DNA of 6,247 nucleotides from Syntrophaceae bacterium (GTDB lineage: Bacteria > Desulfobacterota > Syntrophia > Syntrophales > UBA2185), in NCBI GenBank assembly GCA_003508565.1, contig DNUI01000151.1, positions 1 to 6,247 on the forward strand, given 5' to 3'. Under the pieces are notes generated by a model. That model was not told where the DNA came from, searched no databases, and saw only the letters and a list, made by a program, of their open reading frames with translations. Below, piece after piece: positions 1 to 4,135 of this stretch (position 1 is its first letter; each line of letters opens with the position of its first letter). The position numbers and the translations under genes are program-made.

Positions 1-2
1 CG

Positions 3-128
3 GTCACACAGCGGAAACAGATTGAAACATTAGAACGTCAGGTGGAGGAGCTGGAAAAGAAAATTGCGCAGATGAAAGAAGTGGATATGAAATTAAAAGA
101 AAAAAGGAAAACATTTCCAAAACGGTAA
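3..128 (+). CDS. C-terminal fragment of an unidentified coiled-coil protein
   Basis: The window opens inside a gene that reads for 41 codons and stops at TAA (126-128). The fragment is highly charged. It has hydrophobic residues (Ile7, Leu10, Val14, Leu17, Ile21, Met24, then Leu31) in the alternating 3/4 spacing of a heptad repeat, so it is almost certainly a coiled coil, followed by a short basic tail. It does not look like the end of a histidine kinase ATPase domain. The next gene begins 11 nt later on the same strand, so the two are probably co-transcribed and the product may work with the sigma-54 regulator. The family cannot be identified from this much sequence; only the C-terminal end is visible. 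Confidence 0.65.
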   Translation, partial: VTQRKQIETLERQVEELEKKIAQMKEVDMKLKEKRKTFPKR

Positions 129-139
129 TGAGGTCAGTG

Positions 140-1498
140 ATGGAAAAGATTTTAATTGTCGATGACGACGTAAATATTTTAAAAGTGCTTAAGATGAGAC
201 TCGAATCGCAAGGCTATCAGGTTCAAGCTGCTTCGGAAATAGAGGCAGCAAAGGATCTTGCGGTAAAGAATGAATATGACCTTGCGATACTTGATTTGAA
301 GCTTTCCGGTGGAAACGGCATCGATCTCATGAAGAATATACGTGAGATTGATCCTGATCTTCCTGTCATAATCCTGACGGCGTATGGGACCATTGAAAGT
401 GCCGTAGAGGCAATGAAAGAGGGGGCGTACATCTATTTGACGAAGCCTTTTGATCATCGTGAACTTCTCTTGCAGGTCAAAAATGGTGTTGAGAAATTAA
501 AACTTTCGAGAGAGGTCAAGAGACTTAGGAATATTGTGAAGCAAAATCATACGATTCCGAATATCATAGGCATGAGCGAATCGATACATAAGGTCCTTGA
601 GTTGACGCATCTTGCAGCGGAGTCAAACTCAAATGTGTTCATCAGTGGGGAAAGTGGAACAGGAAAAGGAATGATTGCCAGGGCTTTGCATCAACTCAGC
701 GACAGGAAGGAAAAACCCTTCGTTTCGATAAATTGCGCTGCAATTCCAGCCACTCTTCTCGAAAGCGAGCTTTTCGGTTTTGAAAAAGGCGCCTTCACTG
801 GGGCGACAGGAAATAAAAAGGGTCTTTTCGTTCAGGCTGATGGCGGTATCATTTTCCTCGATGAAATATCCGAGATTCCCCTTGCCATGCAGGGAAAACT
901 TCTTAAAGCCATCGAGGAAAGAGAATTTTATCCGCTGGGAGCACAGAAGAACGTCAAAGTTGATATAAGGATAATATCCGCCTCCAATAAGGATATTGAG
1001 GCGGAAGTTGAAAAAGGAAATTTCCGCAGTGACCTTTTCTACCGGATACATGTTTTTCCGATCAGGATGCCGCCTTTAAGGGATCGGAAGGAGGATATAC
1101 CTCCTTTAACGGAACACTTCATAGAAAATATTGCAAAAAAGATGAATAAGAATATCAAGGCCATAACACCACAGGCCCTGCAGAAGCTCATGATATATTC
1201 ATGGCCCGGAAATGTACGCGAATTGGAGAACATCATTGAATGCGCTGCCGTAATGGCAAGAGATGATGTGATCACAGATGACCTGATAATTCTGCCAACC
1301 CAGAAAATGGATGAAAGCGCTTTCAGATCATTCAAGGAATCCAAACAGGATTTTGAGCGAAGTTATCTCATTGAATTGATGAAAATCAGCAGGGGCAATG
1401 TCAGCCAGGCTGCCAAACTGGCAGGTAAGTACCGGGCTGATCTCTATGCTCTGCTGGAAAAATACAATGTAAATCCCCTTGATTTCCGACAGGGGTGA
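140..1498 (+). CDS. NtrC-family sigma-54-dependent response regulator
   Basis: A phosphorylation-controlled activator of sigma-54 RNA polymerase, 452 aa, acting in the cytoplasm. The receiver domain (about 1-120) has acidic pocket Asp8/Asp9, phospho-acceptor Asp52, Thr80 and Lys102. The AAA+ domain (about 142-370) has Walker A GESGTGKG (170-177, with Gly where Glu is usual at the last position), the sigma-54-contacting GAFTGA loop (217-222), Walker B IIFLDE (237-242), likely arginine fingers Arg296 and Arg302, and sensor II WPGNVREL (355-362). A Fis-type HTH lies at about 419-444. All three modules are intact. I chose ATG 140 because GAGG (130-133) lies 6 nt upstream and the protein then begins MEKILIVDDD. 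The in-frame ATG at 128 overlaps the previous stop and has no Shine-Dalgarno. No partner kinase is visible. A sigma-54-type promoter lies directly downstream and is a plausible target. The subfamily (NtrC, GlrR, HydG or other) cannot be fixed. Confidence 0.96.
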   Translation: MEKILIVDDDVNILKVLKMRLESQGYQVQAASEIEAAKDLAVKNEYDLAILDLKLSGGNGIDLMKNIREIDPDLPVIILTAYGTIESAVEAMKEGAYIYLTKPFDHRELLLQVKNGVEKLKLSREVKRLRNIVKQNHTIPNIIGMSESIHKVLELTHLAAESNSNVFISGESGTGKGMIARALHQLSDRKEKPFVSINCAAIPATLLESELFGFEKGAFTGATGNKKGLFVQADGGIIFLDEISEIPLAMQGKLLKAIEEREFYPLGAQKNVKVDIRIISASNKDIEAEVEKGNFRSDLFYRIHVFPIRMPPLRDRKEDIPPLTEHFIENIAKKMNKNIKAITPQALQKLMIYSWPGNVRELENIIECAAVMARDDVITDDLIILPTQKMDESAFRSFKESKQDFERSYLIELMKISRGNVSQAAKLAGKYRADLYALLEKYNVNPLDFRQG

Positions 1499-1514
1499 AG
1501 GAAAAATCCTTCAC
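1495..1514 (+). terminator. stem-loop straddling the stop codon of the sigma-54 regulator
   Basis: GTGAAGGA (1495-1502) and TCCTTCAC (1507-1514) form a perfect 8-bp stem around an AAAA loop. The stem contains the TGA stop. There is no U-tract directly after it; the nearest T-run begins about 30 nt downstream, so it is not a classical intrinsic terminator. It could act as a weak terminator or as a 3'-end stabiliser. The structure is seen directly; the function is inferred. Confidence 0.4.
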
Positions 1515-1563
1515 ATAAAGATTACCGCATTACATATACATTTACGTTTTTTTCCTTTCTGAC

Positions 1564-1581
1564 TGTATGATAATCCATACA
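1564..1581. promoter_or_regulatory. candidate upstream activator site (palindrome)
   Basis: TGTATG and CATACA are perfect inverted arms separated by ATAATC. The centre lies about 123 bp upstream of the start site predicted from the -24/-12 element at 1669-1685. Enhancers for NtrC-type activators are typically dyads 100-150 bp upstream, so position and symmetry both fit. Which activator binds is inferred; the adjacent Fis-type HTH regulator is the obvious candidate. Confidence 0.5.
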
Positions 1582-1596
1582 ATTTTTTGATTTACC

Positions 1597-1623
1597 CCTG
1601 CGCTTTTCAGAAAGGCGTACAGG
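1597..1623. repeat. imperfect inverted repeat, possible second activator site
   Basis: An imperfect palindrome (1601-1617) runs from CGCTTTTC to GAAAGGCG around a single A, with one mismatched pair. It is flanked by a further pair of arms, CCTG (1597-1600) and CAGG (1620-1623), the second offset by two bases. Its centre is near -87 relative to the predicted sigma-54 start site. The sequence differs from the palindrome at 1564-1581, so if it is a binding site it may belong to another protein. Low certainty. Confidence 0.25.
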
Positions 1624-1641
1624 ATATTACAGCATAATATC
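1623..1641. repeat. perfect inverted repeat GATATTA/TAATATC
   Basis: Seven-base arms GATATTA (1623-1629) and TAATATC (1635-1641) surround CAGCA. The right arm overlaps the IHF-like site by four bases. Its position between the upstream palindrome and the -24/-12 element makes it a possible operator, or a site competing with IHF. A/T-rich dyads occur by chance in such intergenic DNA, so confidence is limited. Confidence 0.35.
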
Positions 1642-1650
1642 AATAAGTTA
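1638..1650. promoter_or_regulatory. IHF-type DNA-bending site
   Basis: TATCAATAAGTTA matches the integration host factor consensus WATCAANNNNTTR at every fixed position. It lies at about -58 to -46 from the predicted start site, between the candidate enhancer and the -24/-12 promoter. That is the usual place for IHF to bend DNA and bring an NtrC-type activator to sigma-54 polymerase. Binding is inferred from motif and position. Confidence 0.5.
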
Positions 1651-1668
1651 TACACCACAATATCCCAC

Positions 1669-1685
1669 CTGGTACACCTCTTGCT
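1669..1685 (+). promoter_or_regulatory. sigma-54 (-24/-12) promoter
   Basis: CTGGTACACCTCTTGCT fits the sigma-54 consensus YTGGYACR-N4-TTGCW at all fixed positions, with the required 10 nt between the GG (-24) and GC (-12) dinucleotides. The predicted transcription start is near 1696. The transcript would run toward the short ORFs and the CheY-like gene at 2189. Support comes from the candidate enhancer and IHF site upstream and from the sigma-54 activator gene next to it. Confidence 0.72.
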
Positions 1686-1720
1686 GTATTACTAAGCATA
1701 ACAATTCCAGGCCGCGATCA

Positions 1721-1740
1721 TTAAGTATAGCGGTTAAGTA
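1721..1740. repeat. short direct repeat TTAAGTA x2
   Basis: Two identical 7-bp copies (1721-1727 and 1734-1740) are 13 bp apart, just downstream of the predicted sigma-54 start site. They could bind a regulator or be chance in A/T-rich DNA. Confidence 0.2.
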
Positions 1741-1756
1741 CTACAATGAATAACTC

Positions 1757-1990
1757 ATGCTAATAATGTCATTCCAGTACGAAAGGGGCAGTTACATTTT
1801 ATACGTAATCATGTATCTAATTTTGGTTCTGTTTTTCTTGTCTCTGTGCGCGATTAATAATCGACCTTGCAATAATGTTCACCCAGGGATGAACAGCCCG
1901 GGAATTAAAGAAGGTGTGCATGGAAAAGACAAAACGCGGTTGTTTCCATCTCTTGCATCGAACTGTTCTACGGAGATAGAAAGAATTTGA
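1757..1990 (+). CDS. possible small single-pass membrane protein (uncertain start)
   Basis: An open frame of 77 codons encodes one strongly hydrophobic stretch (about residues 15-32, YILYVIMYLILVLFFLSL) followed by a polar, Cys- and Asn-containing tail. It begins about 60 nt after the predicted sigma-54 start site. The first ATG has no Shine-Dalgarno. In-frame ATG codons at 1766 and 1811 also exist; the latter would give 59 aa with the hydrophobic segment at the very N-terminus. The AAAGGGG at 1782-1788 is too far from 1811 to serve it well. There is no lipobox with the usual small residue before Cys. I do not recognise a family. It may be a genuine small membrane protein or a chance ORF in A/T-rich leader DNA. 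Confidence 0.3.
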   Translation: MLIMSFQYERGSYILYVIMYLILVLFFLSLCAINNRPCNNVHPGMNSPGIKEGVHGKDKTRLFPSLASNCSTEIERI

Positions 1991-2007
1991 ATTAAGGAGA
2001 AGTTGAC

Positions 2008-2079
2008 ATGGCTTTTGGGTATTCTTGGTGTAGTGCTCGATTGCAGAAATGGACAGAGGCCATACACGGATACTGGTAA
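2008..2079 (+). CDS. possible 23-codon leader peptide with strong ribosome site
   Basis: ATG 2008 has the best Shine-Dalgarno of the intergenic region: AAGGAG at 1994-1999, 8 nt away. The frame runs only 23 codons to TAA (2077-2079). The peptide is rich in Trp and aromatic residues (three Trp, two Tyr) and is not obviously membrane-bound. The frame overlaps the start of the hydrophobic ORF at 2049, so its translation could feed ribosomes into that ORF. A leader peptide is possible, but codon content cannot be judged at this length. Confidence 0.27.
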   Translation: MAFGYSWCSARLQKWTEAIHGYW

Positions 2080-2192
2080 TTTTTATCGCTCTTACCCTCA
2101 TTCTTCTTTGCAATATATCCTTTGAAGATGATTTATCTTTTAATGTTAGGTGTAAAAACATCAAACTAATGATTTATGGAGGCATGCCATGA
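2049..2192 (+). CDS. possible 47-aa single-pass membrane protein overlapping the CheY-like gene
   Basis: The frame encodes 47 aa. The basic N-terminus MDRGHTR is followed by an uninterrupted hydrophobic helix (about residues 8-22), then an acidic patch (FEDD) and a mixed tail with Cys. This is a plausible small inner-membrane protein with N-in topology. Its TGA (2190-2192) overlaps the ATG of the receiver gene as ATGA, a layout typical of translationally coupled genes. Its own start lacks a good Shine-Dalgarno, so it may depend on coupling from the 23-codon ORF at 2008, which has a strong one. The family is unknown. Like the ORF at 1757 it places one helix near the N-terminus. The hydrophobic run and overlap could still be chance. 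Confidence 0.4.
   Translation: MDRGHTRILVIFIALTLILLCNISFEDDLSFNVRCKNIKLMIYGGMP
2178..2182 (+). promoter_or_regulatory. ribosome binding site of the CheY-like gene
   Basis: GGAGG sits 6 nt before ATG 2189 and fixes the start of the receiver protein. It lies inside the 47-aa ORF, so the receiver gene can be initiated independently of coupling. Confidence 0.75.
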
Positions 2193-2593
2193 AATTACTG
2201 GTCGTAGACGATAGTTCGGAAATTGTAGATATTCTGTTTTCCGCCATGGAACTCTCAGGCCATGAGGTAGATAAAGCATACGATGGTGTTGAGGCTATTG
2301 AGCGGCTCGGGAACAATTCATATGACGTCGTTATCACAGACGCCGAAATGCCCAGGATGGGAGGCGTTGAAATTTGCAAATTCTTAAAAGCACAATTTTC
2401 CACTATTTTTGTCATTGGCATGAGCGGATGTTTTCGTGCACTGAAAGAACTTAAAAATGCAGGCGCCGACATCTGTTTTTCAAAACCTTTCAGCATTCAC
2501 GCAATCGAAGAAGCCATAGAAGAGAGAATGTTCCCTTCCCTGCCCAAATTTAAGGAATTGCATACATCGACAGATTACAGGACAGCCTTTTAA
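2189..2593 (+). CDS. single-domain CheY-like response regulator
   Basis: A 134-aa cytoplasmic protein made of one receiver domain and a short tail, with no output domain. The conserved set is complete: acidic pocket Asp7/Asp8, phospho-acceptor Asp51 in ITDAEMP, Ser79 at the switch Thr/Ser position, Phe97 at the aromatic switch position, and Lys99 in SKPF. It should therefore accept phosphate and signal by protein-protein contact, as CheY or Spo0F-like relay proteins do. The last 25 or so residues extend beyond the fold and have no recognised motif. It lies downstream of the sigma-54-type promoter at 1669-1685 and is the first conventional gene on that transcript, so its level may be set by the NtrC-type regulator. 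No chemotaxis, flagellar or kinase gene is visible, so its partner is unknown. Confidence 0.92.
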   Translation: MKLLVVDDSSEIVDILFSAMELSGHEVDKAYDGVEAIERLGNNSYDVVITDAEMPRMGGVEICKFLKAQFSTIFVIGMSGCFRALKELKNAGADICFSKPFSIHAIEEAIEERMFPSLPKFKELHTSTDYRTAF

Positions 2594-2606
2594 TGCAAGG
2601 CTGTCC
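2580..2606 (+). terminator. strong stem-loop over the end of the CheY-like gene
   Basis: GGACAGCCTT (2580-2589) and AAGGCTGTCC (2597-2606) form a perfect 10-bp stem with a 7-nt loop that contains the TAA stop (2591-2593). No T-run follows. It separates the signalling region from the MarR operon and probably ends or stabilises the upstream transcript. The missing U-tract makes classical intrinsic termination uncertain. Confidence 0.5.
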
Positions 2607-2654
2607 CTGATTAACTTCAATTCCTTGCTCTAACCTGCTGTCCATATGCGCCAT

Positions 2655-2666
2655 ACAGAATTCTGT
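2655..2666. promoter_or_regulatory. 12-bp perfect palindrome next to the MarR promoter
   Basis: ACAGAATTCTGT is fully self-complementary and ends exactly where the TTGACA -35 box begins. Its placement suits an activator or a second repressor site. It is unlike the 26-bp operator in sequence, so if it is functional another protein probably binds. Confidence 0.3.
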
Positions 2667-2697
2667 TTGACATTTTTTATTTGGTGTGCCAAATAAA
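2667..2697 (+). promoter_or_regulatory. putative promoter of the MarR-MoxR-VWA-HD operon
   Basis: A perfect -35 TTGACA (2667-2672) precedes the MarR start by about 60 nt. The -10 is less clear: AATAAA (2692-2697) matches four of six consensus positions but with a long 19-nt spacer, and CAAATA at the ideal 17 nt matches poorly. Such a suboptimal arrangement is common where a regulator controls the promoter. The spacer and -10 lie within the 26-bp palindrome, so binding there would block RNA polymerase. Confidence 0.5.
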
Positions 2698-2699
2698 AA
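2674..2699. promoter_or_regulatory. 26-bp operator palindrome, probably bound by the MarR protein
   Basis: Arms TTTTTATTTGG (2674-2684) and CCAAATAAAAA (2689-2699) are perfectly complementary over 11 bp around TGTG. MarR-family dimers bind A/T-rich dyads of this size, usually over their own promoter, and this site starts 1 nt after the -35 box. It ends 35 nt before the MarR start codon. Autoregulation is inferred from position and symmetry. Confidence 0.65.
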
Positions 2700-2734
2700 C
2701 AGACAGGCAGATGCAATCCACTGAGGGTATTCAA

Positions 2735-3178
2735 ATGGCCGACGACGACAGGCTTATTTATCTCATCTTCACCGCCCAGCAAAAACTCCGGACTCACCTC
2801 GGCAATGTCATGATGAGGAAAAATATCAAGGTAACCCCGGCCCAGGCGGGTATCCTCTTCCTGCTCGCGGAAAAGGGCGGCAGGACCATGAGCGAATTGA
2901 GCCAGATACTATCCATAGACAATTCCACCATCACCGGTCTGGTGGACCGTCTTGAGAAGGCAGGCCTCGTTCGGCGAAACGCCAGTCCACATGACCGAAG
3001 GGCATCACATGTGTACGTTAGCCCGGCGGGCATACAGGAAACGGAAAAAGCAAAGAGGGTTGTAAAGAAGGTGAATCGGGAAATCAAGGATGGATTCACC
3101 GCGGAAGAGCTTGCATCTTTCAAGAAGATCCTGGAAAGTTTTTTTCAGAAATTTAATGCGGCTTCAAGACAGGAATAA
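2735..3178 (+). CDS. MarR-family transcriptional regulator
   Basis: A 147-aa winged-helix repressor-type regulator, the usual length for the family. The order is N-terminal dimerisation helix (about 5-30), wHTH with MSELSQILSIDNSTITGLVDRLEKAG-type core (52-77), wing including the conserved Asp87-Arg88-Arg89 and the SPAG turn (96-99), then C-terminal dimer helices. There is no cysteine, so thiol oxidation of the OhrR kind is excluded; a small-molecule ligand is more likely. I chose ATG 2735 because GAGGG (2723-2727) sits 7 nt upstream. A longer frame from TTG 2681 would put the operator inside the gene; ATG 2711 has only a weak AGG nearby. It is the first gene of a tight operon, 12 nt before the MoxR ATPase, and probably represses it through the palindrome at 2674-2699. 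The ligand is unknown. Confidence 0.93.
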   Translation: MADDDRLIYLIFTAQQKLRTHLGNVMMRKNIKVTPAQAGILFLLAEKGGRTMSELSQILSIDNSTITGLVDRLEKAGLVRRNASPHDRRASHVYVSPAGIQETEKAKRVVKKVNREIKDGFTAEELASFKKILESFFQKFNAASRQE

Positions 3179-3190
3179 AGGAAAAGTGTG

Positions 3191-4135
3191 ATGAGCATAG
3201 TGACTGATAAATTTTCTACGGTAGAGAAGGTCCGCCAGGGCCTCAAGAATGTTGGATACATTGCCACCACACAGATTGCGCATACGGTGTATCTGGCGTA
3301 CCACCTGGGGAAACCCATACTCGTGGAGGGACCTGCAGGCGTGGGTAAAACAGAACTTTCCAAGGCGGTTGCCTCCTTTATGGGCGTGCCCCTGATCCGG
3401 CTCCAATGCTATGAAGGGCTCGACGAGTCTAAGGCCCTTTATGAATGGAAATACGGAAAACAACTCCTTTACACCCAGCTTTTGAAAGACAAGCTCAACC
3501 GTATCATCGAGGGAGAGACGAGCCTTGCCGAATCCATTGACAAACTTCACCAGTACGATGATATCTTTTTTTCCCCCCAGTTCCTCGAACCAAGACCGCT
3601 TCTCAAGGCTCTCCAGGAAAAGGACGGGGCCGTCCTCCTTGTTGACGAAGTTGACAAATCCGATGATGAGTTTGAGGCTTTTCTTCTGGAGATTCTCTCC
3701 GACTTTCAGGTATCCATCCCTGAGATCGGCACAATAGAGGCCACATCACAACCTTTTGTGCTTCTCACCAGTAACAGCACACGGGAACTCGGTGAAGCCC
3801 TGAGAAGGCGCTGTCTGCACCTCTATATTTCATTTCCCGACCAGGGGCTCGAAAGAGAAATCGTCAGAACCCGTGTCCCGGACATATCGGAGAGACTGAC
3901 CGCTCAGTTGGTCACCTTCATACACCAGGTCAGGAAACTGGATATTAAAAAACTGCCTTCCGTGAGTGAAACTATCGATTGGGCAAAAACGCTGGTTCTT
4001 CTCCATGCAGAAAACTTGGACAGGGAACTGGTCAGGAATACCTTGAACACGTTTCTTAAAGCCCAGGAAGATATCCGTGTTGCGGAAGAAAAGCTCCATA
4101 CATTGACGGAGCATGCCCTCCGGGAGGCGCCCTGA
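3191..4135 (+). CDS. MoxR-family AAA+ ATPase (CoxD-like)
   Basis: A 314-aa cytoplasmic ATPase. It has Walker A GPAGVGKT (47-54), the EGLDESKALYEW segment (75-86) typical of CoxD-like MoxR proteins, Walker B VLLVDE (148-153), sensor 1 TSN (193-195) and an arginine-finger region RRR (205-207), followed by the helical lid. Length and motifs are normal. MoxR ATPases act with VWA-domain partners as chaperones that mature or insert cofactors into enzyme complexes; CoxD does this for the CO dehydrogenase metal site. The VWA gene starts on the very next base, which strongly supports a functional pair. I chose ATG 3191 because AAGGA (3178-3182) is 8 nt away; GTG 3188 is adjacent and possible. No dehydrogenase or other client gene is in the window, so coxD itself is not claimed. 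Confidence 0.94.
   Translation: MSIVTDKFSTVEKVRQGLKNVGYIATTQIAHTVYLAYHLGKPILVEGPAGVGKTELSKAVASFMGVPLIRLQCYEGLDESKALYEWKYGKQLLYTQLLKDKLNRIIEGETSLAESIDKLHQYDDIFFSPQFLEPRPLLKALQEKDGAVLLVDEVDKSDDEFEAFLLEILSDFQVSIPEIGTIEATSQPFVLLTSNSTRELGEALRRRCLHLYISFPDQGLEREIVRTRVPDISERLTAQLVTFIHQVRKLDIKKLPSVSETIDWAKTLVLLHAENLDRELVRNTLNTFLKAQEDIRVAEEKLHTLTEHALREAP

Larger units (their letters stand above)
1499..2188 (+). other. 690-bp intergenic region, regulatory upstream half and small-ORF downstream half
   Basis: This gap lies between the sigma-54 regulator and the CheY-like gene. The first part (1499-1690) holds the stem-loop, dyads, IHF-type site and -24/-12 promoter listed separately. The stretch from about 1696 to 2188 would be the transcript leader. 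It contains the direct repeat TTAAGTA at 1721-1727 and 1734-1740, a strong AAGGAG Shine-Dalgarno (1994-1999) and three weak small-ORF candidates. No ORF here exceeds 77 codons, and I recognise no protein or RNA family. The leader could instead be largely non-coding RNA. By eye the region is distinctly A/T-rich. Confidence 0.6.

Noticed and set aside
128..139. ATG 128 as the start of the sigma-54 regulator
   Set aside because: It overlaps the previous stop codon, has no Shine-Dalgarno, and adds four residues before the normal receiver start. ATG 140 has GAGG 6 nt upstream.
629..1051. 140-codon minus-strand open frame
   Set aside because: It is antisense to the conserved AAA+ domain of the sigma-54 regulator; no domain or ribosome site supports it.
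2003..2032. TTGACA at 2003-2008 as a -35 box for the CheY-like gene
   Set aside because: No sequence resembling TATAAT lies 16-18 nt downstream, and the hexamer falls between a strong Shine-Dalgarno and its ATG.
1757..2100. Lipoprotein signal in the small hydrophobic ORFs (Leu-Cys at the helix end)
   Set aside because: The residue before Cys is Leu in both cases, where a lipobox needs Gly, Ala or Ser. A plain membrane helix is the safer reading.
1817..2164. 115-codon minus-strand open frame in the intergenic region
   Set aside because: It is basic and low in recognisable features, with no ribosome site. It runs against the predicted sigma-54 transcript.
2681..2734. TTG 2681 as the MarR start (165 aa)
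   Set aside because: It would place the operator palindrome inside the gene and lacks a ribosome site. ATG 2735 has GAGGG at the right distance and gives the usual family length.
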